Assembly (NCBI GenBank): GCA_016206995.1
Contig: JACQQN010000021.1
Location: 1-6,901 of the forward strand
Direction: 5' to 3'
DNA from: Candidatus Omnitrophota bacterium
Lineage (GTDB): Bacteria > Omnitrophota > Omnitrophia > Omnitrophales > Abzuiibacteriaceae
Length of the DNA: 6,901 nt
Numbering within the stretch: position 1 is the stretch's first letter; every line of letters starts with the position of its first letter. The notes below the pieces were generated by a model. The model was given only the letters and a program-made list of their open reading frames with translations. It searched no databases and was not told the DNA's origin. This document shows, in pieces, positions 1-6,105 of the stretch. The translations under genes were made by a program, and so were the position numbers.

Positions 1-272
1 GGGTTCGTTTTTAATACGTTTTCCCGTGTTAGAAATTTAAAAAACGACCGAAGGCAAGCTAATTTCCGAGAAACCGTGCTTTTTTGATATTGATGCTCCT
101 TCAAAACTCCAAGGTAGCGCCTGATATCTAAATAATCAATTTGCAAAAGGGATTTTTCCTTGATGAATTCAAAAAAATCACGCAGGTCAATGCGGTAATT
201 TTTAATGGTGTGTTCGGAGGCATTGCGCTCAGCTTCTAAATAAGCAAAAAAGCGAGCGAGGTATTGCTCCAT
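1..272 (-). CDS. xerC: Xer-type tyrosine recombinase, N-terminal 90 residues (3' end outside window)
   Basis: Xer recombinases resolve chromosome dimers at dif by site-specific strand exchange. The frame from the ATG at 272 stays open to the window edge. It begins MEQYLARFFAYLEAERNAS, continues HTIKNYRIDLRDFFEFI and contains STVSRKLACLRSFFKFLTRE at about 64-83. This is the SAM-like, core-binding N-terminal domain of the XerC/XerD family. The catalytic domain with the R..K..HxxR..Y residues is beyond the window. GAGGTG, overlapping the topA stop, is just upstream of the ATG, and only 8 nt separate it from topA. xerC and xerD cannot be told apart from this part; xerC is chosen because that gene often follows topA in other bacteria. 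Confidence 0.88.
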   Translation of the reverse strand, partial: MEQYLARFFAYLEAERNASEHTIKNYRIDLRDFFEFIKEKSLLQIDYLDIRRYLGVLKEHQYQKSTVSRKLACLRSFFKFLTRENVLKTN

Positions 273-280
273 GATTCACC

Positions 281-2374
281 TCAATGCTTTTCTTCTACGG
301 TCGGCGTCGGTGCTTGATCGGCAGCTTCTTTTGTTTCCGTTTCCGTTTTGGGAAGTTGGTTGCTTATATAAGTGCAGGTCGGGTAATTCGAACAACCGTA
401 AAAAGGGCGACCCCTCTTTGATTTCCGCTTGATCAAGGAACCGTTGCAGCCAGGTTGCGGACACGCAACCCCTGTTGAAATTGGCTTTGTGTTTTTGCAC
501 TCAGGAAACCCCGAACACGCGATGAACTTGCCAAACCTTCCCCAACGGATGACCATAGGCTTTCCACACTTTTCGCAAACTTGACCGGTTTCAGTGATTT
601 CTTGTTTCACATCTTTCATTTGTAATTTCGCATCGGCAACACTTTTCTGGAACGGTTCATAAAAATCCTTGAGAACACGGACCCAATCAAGTTCCCCTTC
701 CTCAATTTTATCAAGCTCTTCCTCCATCAACGCCGTAAACTGGATATCCATAATCTTAGGAAAATGTTCCAGAAGTTGTCTCATAACAATTTCACCAAGC
801 TCCGATGGCATTAAAGCGCCACCTTTCCGGTGAACATATTCACGGGCAAGAAGCGTGTGTATGGTTGGCGCATAAGTACTCGGACGCCCAATGCCGTCTT
901 CTTCTAAAGCTTTGACGAGACTCGCATCATTGTAACGTGCGGGTGGTTTTGTAAAATGTTGATCCCCGATTAATTCATGAAGTTTGAGAAGCTCGCTTTC
1001 TACAAGATCAGGAAGCGGCTGCTCGTCATCTTCTTCACCGCGCTCTTCAGTCTGTTCTCCGATACCTTCTGCTTTTTCTCTCCGTTTTCGGTGAGCTTTT
1101 GCATCAAGAAATACTTTTGAAAATCCAGGAAATAGATTAATAGTCCCGCTCGCTTTAAAAAAATAATCCTTTTCAGCAACAATTTCAACAGAAGTAACGA
1201 GGTCGCGCGCTTCACTCATTTGACTTGCAACAAATTTACTCCAAATCAATTCGTAAAGCTTAAATTCATCATGTGAGAGGTGAGCTTTAATGCTTTCAGG
1301 AGTGCGAAACGCGGAAGTAGGACGAATCGCTTCGTGAGCTTCTTGGGCGCTTTTCTTTGATTTGTAAACGTTCGGGGTCCCCGGCAGATATTCCTTGCCA
1401 AAAGTTTGCTGAATAAATTGAGTCACTTCCCCAAGAGCCGATTTTGCAACTTGGACAGAGTCCGTTCGCATATACGTAATCAAACCAACACTCTCATCTC
1501 CGATGTCCACTCCTTCGTAAAGCATTTGTGCAACTCGCATGGTCTTTGCTGCTGGAAATCCCAAACGGTTGTACGCTTCCTGCTGTAATTTACTGGTGGT
1601 ATATGGAGCTTGCGGGCGGCGGGCGCGTTCTTTTTTGTCAACCGATCCAACTTGAAAGGTTCCTTTTTCAAGGGTAGCTTTAATTTTGAGTGTTTCTTCT
1701 TCGCTTTTTAACTCAGCTCTGTCTTTTCCAATTCGATCGAGTTTTGCGACAAATACTTTTTCTTTTTCACTTGCGCGGTGCGATGATAATTTTACGCAAA
1801 GCGACCAATACTCCTCCGGAATAAACTTTTTAATTTCATCCTCTCGCTCCACAACCAATCGAAGCGCAACTGATTGAACGCGGCCTGCGCTCAAGCCACG
1901 GCTTACTTTTTTCCAAAGAAGTGGGCTTAACTCGTAACCGACAATTCGATCTAAAATTCGGCGGGCTTGCTGTGCATTGACCAGCTTTTCGTTGATCACG
2001 CGCGGATGTTCAAAGGCTTTTTTTACTGCTTCTTTCGTAATTTCGTTAAATTCCACCCGATGAATGGCTTTTGGATTTTTATCGAGAATAGCTGTCAAAT
2101 GCCAACTGATGGCTTCTCCTTCACGATCAGGATCGGGCGCAAGAAACACTTCTTTCCCACGTGCTGCCTTTTTTAAATGATTGACGACCTTGCGGGCTTT
2201 TGTAGGAATAACGTACCGCGGGGTGAAACTGGTTTCGAAATCAACCCCCATTTTGCTTTTTGGAAGATCACGAACGTGCCCAAAGCACGCTTCTACTTGG
2301 TAATCCTTCCCTAAAAATTTATTGATTGTTTTTGCCTTGGCCGGCGATTCGACAATGACTAACTTTTTTGCCAT
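281..2374 (-). CDS. topA: DNA topoisomerase I (type IA)
   Basis: TopA relaxes negatively supercoiled DNA by passing one strand through a transient break in the other, using a 5'-phosphotyrosine link. The TOPRIM domain begins LVIVESPAKAKTI (residues 5-17, Glu9) and holds the metal-binding DPDREGE at 81-87. ILDRIVGYELSPLLW is at 140-154 and SAGRVQSVAL at 162-171. The catalytic Tyr301 lies in GLITYMRTDS with Arg303. EAHEAIRPT (345-353) and GIGRPSTYAPTI (494-505) complete the core. A charged, acidic insert lies at about 428-455. Two zinc ribbons end the protein: Cys600, 603, 620, 626 and Cys638, 643, 661, 667. A Thr/Glu-rich tail follows. The 697-residue length is normal for a two-ribbon form. 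MAKKLVIVESPAKAKT is the standard start. The stop lies 8 nt before the Xer start. Confidence 0.98.
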   Translation of the reverse strand: MAKKLVIVESPAKAKTINKFLGKDYQVEACFGHVRDLPKSKMGVDFETSFTPRYVIPTKARKVVNHLKKAARGKEVFLAPDPDREGEAISWHLTAILDKNPKAIHRVEFNEITKEAVKKAFEHPRVINEKLVNAQQARRILDRIVGYELSPLLWKKVSRGLSAGRVQSVALRLVVEREDEIKKFIPEEYWSLCVKLSSHRASEKEKVFVAKLDRIGKDRAELKSEEETLKIKATLEKGTFQVGSVDKKERARRPQAPYTTSKLQQEAYNRLGFPAAKTMRVAQMLYEGVDIGDESVGLITYMRTDSVQVAKSALGEVTQFIQQTFGKEYLPGTPNVYKSKKSAQEAHEAIRPTSAFRTPESIKAHLSHDEFKLYELIWSKFVASQMSEARDLVTSVEIVAEKDYFFKASGTINLFPGFSKVFLDAKAHRKRREKAEGIGEQTEERGEEDDEQPLPDLVESELLKLHELIGDQHFTKPPARYNDASLVKALEEDGIGRPSTYAPTIHTLLAREYVHRKGGALMPSELGEIVMRQLLEHFPKIMDIQFTALMEEELDKIEEGELDWVRVLKDFYEPFQKSVADAKLQMKDVKQEITETGQVCEKCGKPMVIRWGRFGKFIACSGFPECKNTKPISTGVACPQPGCNGSLIKRKSKRGRPFYGCSNYPTCTYISNQLPKTETETKEAADQAPTPTVEEKH

Positions 2375-2379
2375 AAGGG

Positions 2380-2598
2380 TTAGTGACTACCTCCATAAGA
2401 ACCGCCACCCACAAATTGCACGATTTCAAGCTTATCTTCCGGTTGCAAAGCAATCCCCTGCCACCGTTCTCTTGAAACTACCTCATGATTTAACTCGACT
2501 GCAATTCCCTGCCGATTAAAGCCAAGCTGCTCTAAGAATGCGCTGAGCTGGATGGTATCCTCCACTTCACGATTTTCACCATTAACACGAATCTTCAT
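2380..2598 (-). CDS. thiS: Sulfur carrier protein ThiS with a C-terminal tail
   Basis: ThiS is a small ubiquitin-fold protein. Its C-terminal Gly-Gly is adenylated and thiocarboxylated to deliver sulfur for the thiazole of thiamine (ThiF/ThiG pathway). The 72-residue product starts MKIRVNGE, has the central ELN.EVVSRERW typical of the family, and reaches LEIVQFVGGG at 58-66, closely matching the usual EIVHFVGGG end. Unusually, six residues (SYGGSH) follow before TAA. Known ThiS proteins generally end at the Gly-Gly, so this tail would need removal, or the protein may act differently. AGGTG is 10 nt upstream of the ATG. No thiG, thiF or thiE is nearby, and I see no TPP riboswitch in the leader. 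The stop is 5 nt before topA, so the two are co-transcribed. It could be a ThiS-like carrier for another sulfur pathway. Confidence 0.85.
   Translation of the reverse strand: MKIRVNGENREVEDTIQLSAFLEQLGFNRQGIAVELNHEVVSRERWQGIALQPEDKLEIVQFVGGGSYGGSH
2389..2394 (-). promoter_or_regulatory. Distant Shine-Dalgarno of topA inside thiS
   Basis: GGAGGT, the strongest anti-16S match here, is formed by the Gly69-Gly70 codons of thiS. It leaves 15 nt between GGAGG and the topA ATG, longer than the usual 5-9. No closer purine-rich site exists, so topA may rely partly on ribosomes finishing thiS 5 nt upstream. Confidence 0.5.
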
Positions 2599-2643
2599 CT
2601 TATTGCAGCACCTATTAAACTTTAAACCAAACTAAGCTTACAT

Positions 2644-2671
2644 AAAAAAAGGCGGTTGGACATAACCGCCT
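2644..2671 (-). terminator. Intrinsic terminator (possible attenuator) upstream of thiS
   Basis: On the minus strand the 7-bp stem GGCGGTT/AACCGCC encloses the loop ATGTCC and is followed by seven T residues at 2650-2644; an A-T pair extends the stem by one. It lies 106 nt after the stop of the coiled-coil gene and 45 nt before the thiS start. It may simply end the upstream transcript, or it may act within the thiS leader. Confidence 0.8.
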
Positions 2672-2717
2672 CATAAAGCGTCATTCTAATAGATGAGACT
2701 GCATTTGTAAATAAAGT

Positions 2718-2745
2718 TTTATCGGACGTTTTATTATGATCACAA
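2718..2745 (-). promoter_or_regulatory. Weak candidate promoter for thiS-topA
   Basis: On the minus strand TTGTGA (2745-2740) and GATAAA (2723-2718) are 16 nt apart, each matching four of six consensus bases of a sigma-70-type promoter. A transcript from here would carry a leader of about 110 nt containing the terminator-like hairpin before thiS. The evidence is by eye and weak; the TATAAT hexamers in the neighbouring palindrome are an alternative. Confidence 0.2.
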
Positions 2746-2766
2746 GTTATTATATTATAATAACTT
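2744..2766. repeat. Perfect AT-rich palindrome after the coiled-coil gene
   Basis: A 10-bp perfect inverted repeat (2744-2753 and 2757-2766) surrounds a 3-nt centre. Its outer sequence is AAGTT/AACTT and its inside is only A and T. It begins 10 nt after the coiled-coil gene's stop. On the minus strand two overlapping TATAAT hexamers fall inside it (2759-2754 and 2754-2749), and one TATAAT occurs on the plus strand. A further AAGTT at 2771-2775 can pair with its AACTT arm as an alternative hairpin. No T run follows, so it is not a standard terminator. It could be an operator or promoter region, or a 3'-end hairpin protecting the upstream mRNA. Confidence 0.6.
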
Positions 2767-2776
2767 ATAGAAGTTC

Positions 2777-3127
2777 TTAACTAATATCCTTTTTCTTCTT
2801 GTCTCCAGGATGGTCCATCCGATAAAGATCTTCTAGGTGTCGAATCTGACTATCGGTCACAAGCTGCTTCTCAATTTTTCGAATCATTTTTGCTAGGCCA
2901 AAGGTACGCATATCCATTTTTTCAACCGCAAGTGTTGTGATTAAACGGCTTAAAATATTCATCTGGATTTCAAGGTCCTGAAGGCGCTCATTGGTCACGG
3001 AAACATGTTCCCAAAGTTTATCGAGATGTTTCTTCAAATAAGCAATCTCACTTTTCAGAATGCGGCTCTCAGATTGCAGCTCTTTATGAAGAGCCTTCAA
3101 TGCAGCCCCTACTTTTCTTTGTTCCAT
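2777..3127 (-). CDS. Hypothetical coiled-coil protein, 116 residues
   Basis: I do not recognise a family. The protein has no signal peptide or membrane segment and is highly charged. Residues about 5-66 are rich in Leu, Ile, Lys and Glu with heptad-like spacing (for example LKSEIAYLKKHLDKLWEHV), as in a coiled coil. A second helical, basic stretch follows (FGLAKMIRKIEKQL, 76-89). The tail is hydrophilic, ending DKKKKDIS. A stop codon 15 nt upstream in frame leaves the ATG at 3127 as the only usual start; AAGG lies 6 nt before it. The gene is flanked by a terminator on each side, so it is probably transcribed alone. No promoter can be fitted into the 23 nt between the upstream terminator and its start. 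It may be a small cytoplasmic scaffold or partner-binding protein, but that is only inference from composition. Confidence 0.7.
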   Translation of the reverse strand: MEQRKVGAALKALHKELQSESRILKSEIAYLKKHLDKLWEHVSVTNERLQDLEIQMNILSRLITTLAVEKMDMRTFGLAKMIRKIEKQLVTDSQIRHLEDLYRMDHPGDKKKKDIS

Positions 3128-3150
3128 AATACGCCTTGCCTTCAGTCACA

Positions 3151-3179
3151 AAAAATGCCTTCCAATGGAAGGCATTTTT
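3151..3179 (-). terminator. Intrinsic terminator after the RDD gene
   Basis: A perfect 13-bp inverted repeat (3151-3163 and 3167-3179) has a 3-nt loop. On the minus strand the GC-containing stem ATGCCTTCC/GGAAGGCAT is followed by six T residues. The A and T tracts are symmetric, so it could also work on the other strand. It begins 27 nt after the RDD stop codon and ends only 23 nt before the next start codon. Confidence 0.85.
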
Positions 3180-3206
3180 GCTTAAAACTCTTTTAAAAAC
3201 ACGGGT

Positions 3207-3623
3207 TTAAGCCACGGTCACACGGGTCTTAGCCCAGCCATCAGCAAGCCGGTCCCCTTTCCCTAAAATCATTGCAATTTCCAGAATATATCCGATCACA
3301 AGAATAAACGGAACCATGAGCAGAATATTCCGGATAAACGCTTGGGCAAGGGTTACTTTTTCACCTGTTAAACTTACCAGTTTCAAGCCAACCATTCGGC
3401 GGCCTGGCGAATAGAAAAGATCTCGGAAGACGAGCCATGCGATATTAACCAAAATAAGAATGACATTCCGAACAGCCTCCGGAGCAGCAAAGAGTGCCAA
3501 CCCTGCCAGAATACCAATTACAATCGGAATAATAATTAAATCAATAATCGCAACAGCAAACCGTTTTCCCTTTGGCGCAGGTTCTGATCCAAACGACCCG
3601 CCCATCGGTTGCATATTGTCCAT
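3207..3623 (-). CDS. RDD-family integral membrane protein
   Basis: This 138-residue protein belongs to the RDD family of small membrane proteins, whose roles are mostly unclear (some members act in ion or solute transport). The short N-terminus (1-19) is Met/Gly/Pro-rich. KGKRFAVAIID at 18-28 supplies the conserved Arg21 and Asp28 at the head of the first membrane helix (about 23-46). A second helix covers about 50-67. The family core FRDLFYSPGRRMVGLKLV follows at 66-83, then the AFIRNILL helix entry and a third helix at about 97-119. The closing GKGDRLADGWAKT (121-133) carries the last conserved Asp. AGGAG sits 7 nt before the ATG. A gap of 75 nt separates it from dprA, and a strong terminator begins 27 nt after its stop, so it may be its own transcription unit or the last gene of the aro-dprA operon. 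Family call is firm; function is not known. Confidence 0.88.
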   Translation of the reverse strand: MDNMQPMGGSFGSEPAPKGKRFAVAIIDLIIIPIVIGILAGLALFAAPEAVRNVILILVNIAWLVFRDLFYSPGRRMVGLKLVSLTGEKVTLAQAFIRNILLMVPFILVIGYILEIAMILGKGDRLADGWAKTRVTVA

Positions 3624-3698
3624 GGAACAACTCCTTTCAATGTTTTAATGTGACGTTAACTGCATGAGTCCATTTTATATTAAACTATCGAACGACGC

Positions 3699-4844
3699 CT
3701 ATAAATCTTTAGCCATCTCAAAAAGGAGCCTGTAAAACCCTCCTGGCTTCTTCTCAATCCTCCCTTCTAATTCCAATCGAAAAAGAGATGCGACTAACTT
3801 TTGTGGCGGAAACCCACTTTTCAAACTAATTTCATCTATGGTAAGCGAATCTCCTTCAAAAGAGTCAAGAATTTGCTCTTCTTCAGCAGTGAGTTCGGAG
3901 GGCAACGAATTGGAAACTGTGTCCCGCTCTTTCTCCGGCTTCGAGTCAAAACTCTTCCAAATGTCTTTTAACACATCATGAAGGTCTTCCAAAATATCAT
4001 CACTCGTAAGCGCAAGTTTGGCACCTTGTTTAATTAACCGATTGGTCCCGCGGGATTGAATGGAATCCACGGGGCCCGGAATCGAATAAACTTCACGCCC
4101 TTCTTCGGCGGAAAGAGAAGCTGTAATCAGCGAACCGCTTCGACTATGAGCTTCAACCACCAGAGTGGCGAGTGAGCAACCTGCAATGATCCGATTTCGC
4201 TTTGGGAAATGGTACGCGAGCGGCGGAGTCCCGATTGGAAATTCACTAATCACCGCACCAGAATCAATAATTTGTTCATACAACTTTTCGTTTTCCTTTG
4301 GATAAATCATATCAACACCAGAACCCAGCACTGCGATGGTTCGCCCCCGCGCCTCAAGTGCACCTCGGTGTGCTTCGCTGTCAATTCCGCGCGCAAGCCC
4401 AGAAACGATCGTAACACCCTTCTCCGCAAGTTCATAGGCAAAGCGATGTGCCGTTCGAATTCCATAAGGGCTTGCATGCCGTGAGCCAACCACTGCAATC
4501 GCTGCGCGATCCTCTGAAAAAAGTGTTCCTTTCACGTAAAGTACAAGCGGTGGCTCGTGAATTTCGCGAAGATGCATTGGATACTCGGCGTCCCAAAACG
4601 TACGCATTTGAATTCCACGCGTGTGGCATTCTTCTATGAGTTGAGTGGGATTGACTTCTTGCTTCGCTTGTTTAACAGCTGAAGTTAAGTCGACTGAAAT
4701 TAATTCTGAAAATTCTCTTTGAAAACTTTCTGGATCATTAACAAACGAAACAATCGAAATACCTTTTACGTGCAGCGTGTCCAGTAATCGCACGATCGAA
4801 GGTCGGGCATATGACAATAATAGGATGGCTTCTAGCTCTGTCAT
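3699..4844 (-). CDS. dprA: DNA-processing protein DprA (Smf)
   Basis: DprA binds incoming single-stranded DNA during natural transformation, displaces SSB and loads RecA; it is cytoplasmic. Counting from the ATG at 4844 (381 residues), the Rossmann-like DprA domain shows YP..LREI at 88-95, VVGSR at 118-122, SGLARGID at 148-155, GSG.D..YP at 174-182, SEFP at 200-203, FPKRNRIIAG at 213-222, VVEA at 229-232, SGSLITA at 236-242 and GTNRLI at 266-271. A winged-helix domain of the DprA C-terminal type spans about 328-374, ending EGRIEKKPGGFYRL. The frame can be extended to an ATG at 4895, but those 17 residues do not resemble DprA starts, lack a Shine-Dalgarno and overlap the small ORF. MTELEAILLL looks like a normal DprA beginning, and AAGG lies 6 nt before it. 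It is last in the aro operon. DprA is also kept by bacteria that are not known to be competent, so it does not prove transformability. Confidence 0.93.
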   Translation of the reverse strand: MTELEAILLLSYARPSIVRLLDTLHVKGISIVSFVNDPESFQREFSELISVDLTSAVKQAKQEVNPTQLIEECHTRGIQMRTFWDAEYPMHLREIHEPPLVLYVKGTLFSEDRAAIAVVGSRHASPYGIRTAHRFAYELAEKGVTIVSGLARGIDSEAHRGALEARGRTIAVLGSGVDMIYPKENEKLYEQIIDSGAVISEFPIGTPPLAYHFPKRNRIIAGCSLATLVVEAHSRSGSLITASLSAEEGREVYSIPGPVDSIQSRGTNRLIKQGAKLALTSDDILEDLHDVLKDIWKSFDSKPEKERDTVSNSLPSELTAEEEQILDSFEGDSLTIDEISLKSGFPPQKLVASLFRLELEGRIEKKPGGFYRLLFEMAKDL

Positions 4845-4852
4845 CACAGGCC

Positions 4853-4957
4853 TTAATGATAAAAAAGAATCCAAAGGTAGGTTTGGGTCGCCCATTTGAT
4901 GAGATGAACCATTCCTAACCCTGCTGAAAAACCTAAAATAAATTTAACCTGTTTCAT
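4853..4957 (-). CDS. Small hydrophobic protein of 34 residues, coupled to aroB
   Basis: This small ORF fills the gap between aroB and dprA. Its ATG shares one base with the aroB TGA (TGATG). A clear GGGAG at 4965-4969 sits 7 nt upstream. The product begins MKQVKFILGF and ends LWILFYH, with Lys at 2, 5 and 21. The stretch from about residue 4 to 20 is hydrophobic and Gly-rich, with a second aromatic-hydrophobic stretch at 27-33. This suggests one membrane-inserted helix with its N-terminus inside. The TAA stop falls 8 nt before the ATG that begins the family-like part of DprA. I recognise no family. It could be a genuine membrane peptide, a coupling leader that hands ribosomes to dprA, or chance. 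The signals at both ends fit better than chance would suggest, but no homology evidence is available here. Confidence 0.5.
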   Translation of the reverse strand: MKQVKFILGFSAGLGMVHLIKWATQTYLWILFYH

Positions 4958-6105
4958 CAATCAACTCCCATTTCCTGAAAAATGGATCTGATAATTTGCC
5001 AATCATTTTTTTGAGCAAACACCACTTGAACTTTCCCTAACCGAATTGGAAGAACAAATCGGATGTCACCTGCCACTACCTTTTTGTCATGCTGAAATAG
5101 AGGTTTAAGTTTCTTCCATGTGAAATAATATTTCTGGGCAACTTTCCTTAAAGAACTCGCCGGACACAAAGCGCGAATTAACGCAAGCTGTCGATCAACA
5201 AAATCGGTGGTCGTACGTCCTAATTTGCACGCGAATTTTGCAGCAAGAATCATTCCGAGTCCTACCGCTTCGCCGTGCGGCATCCGGTAGCGAGAAGCGG
5301 TTTCGAGCACATGAGCAAACGTATGGCCATAATTTAAAATGGTGCGCAATCCTTTCGTTTCCCGTTCATCGCGCTCCACAACCAAAGCCTTGATTTTGGA
5401 TGACCGATAAATCATTTCTTCAAGAAAACGAAAATCGCTTGAACCTAAAGCATGTTTCTTCGCACGTTTAAGAAAAACCGTGCCGCGCCGTTCAAGCAGC
5501 TTAAAAAGTTTTGGATCACGAATGACACCATATTTAACCACTTCCGCAAAAGAGTTTTGGAATGTTTGAACGTCAAGAGTTGCAAGCGAATCAAGGTCTG
5601 ACAAAATGAGTTTTGGCTGATAAAACGTACCGACCATATTTTTCCCCTTAGGCAAATCAATGGCCGTCTTTCCGCCAATCGCACTATCAACTTGTGCGAG
5701 AAGCGTAGTTGGAACATGCACCAAGCTAATCCCACGTGCATAGGTCGATGCCGCAAAACCGCACAGATCCCCGACCACCCCGCCGCCAAGAGCAACGAGC
5801 GTGCTTGTTCGGTCAAGCCGCGCTTCAAGCAAAGCATTCCAAAGCCTGAATAATTCTTTCTCAGATTTATCTCTTTCATCACCAAATGAAAGCAAATGAA
5901 TATGGCACGTGAACCCGGAGCGTTTTAGCGAGCGCACAAGCGACGGTAGCAGCTTTCCCTCTCGGGCAACCCGTCGGTTTGAAACAATCATAACTTTTTG
6001 GCCAATGCCAAGCGCCTTGAGCGAATTCCCTGCTTTCGCAAGCAAGCCGCGCCCAATCATGATGGGATAAAAACGTTCGCCTAAGTGTACGGTGATTTTC
6101 TTCAT
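4957..6105 (-). CDS. aroB: 3-dehydroquinate synthase
   Basis: AroB converts DAHP to 3-dehydroquinate, the second step of the shikimate pathway, using NAD+ and a divalent metal (Zn or Co). The NAD-binding GGGVVGD is at residues 107-113, followed by GFAASTYARGI and VPTTLLAQVDSAIGGKT (131-147). The metal ligands expected from the family are visible: Glu188 in FAEVVKYG, His261 in NYGH and His277 in PHGEA. VERDERE at 243-249 and the DKK..G.I.FVLP end are also typical. At 382 residues it is slightly longer than the usual 350-370. The start overlaps the aroK stop (ATGA) and has no strong Shine-Dalgarno of its own, so it probably depends on translational coupling. Its own stop overlaps the start of a 34-codon small ORF by one base. 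Confidence 0.96.
   Translation of the reverse strand: MKKITVHLGERFYPIMIGRGLLAKAGNSLKALGIGQKVMIVSNRRVAREGKLLPSLVRSLKRSGFTCHIHLLSFGDERDKSEKELFRLWNALLEARLDRTSTLVALGGGVVGDLCGFAASTYARGISLVHVPTTLLAQVDSAIGGKTAIDLPKGKNMVGTFYQPKLILSDLDSLATLDVQTFQNSFAEVVKYGVIRDPKLFKLLERRGTVFLKRAKKHALGSSDFRFLEEMIYRSSKIKALVVERDERETKGLRTILNYGHTFAHVLETASRYRMPHGEAVGLGMILAAKFACKLGRTTTDFVDRQLALIRALCPASSLRKVAQKYYFTWKKLKPLFQHDKKVVAGDIRFVLPIRLGKVQVVFAQKNDWQIIRSIFQEMGVD
4965..4969 (-). promoter_or_regulatory. Shine-Dalgarno of the small ORF, inside the aroB 3' end
   Basis: GGGAG, formed by the Gly380 codon of aroB and its neighbours, stands 7 nt before the ATG of the 34-codon ORF, an ideal spacing. It is a better site than those of aroB or dprA, and it is the main reason to take the small ORF seriously. 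Confidence 0.55.

Noticed and set aside
1406..2176. Several plus-strand open frames of about 60-70 codons
   Set aside because: They lie antisense to well-supported topA sequence, have no family resemblance and are explained by the codon use of the real gene.
2733..2746. FNR/CRP-like site around TTGTGATCATAA
   Set aside because: The central TGATCA is palindromic, but the outer bases break the symmetry and the match to either consensus is too weak to claim.
2599..2776. TPP riboswitch in the thiS leader
   Set aside because: I looked for the conserved CTGAGA and the GATCTGGATAATACCAG-like core on the minus strand and found neither.
3624..3698. Promoter for the RDD gene in the 75-nt gap after dprA
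   Set aside because: An AT-rich TATAAA-like stretch is present, but I could not pair it with a credible -35 element. A promoter is possible but not supported.
5640..5665. AroB has Asp150 where E. coli-type enzymes have Asn (GKTAID rather than GKTAVN)
   Set aside because: GKTGIDLP-type sequences are common in AroB of other phyla, and all metal and NAD residues are intact, so this is normal variation.
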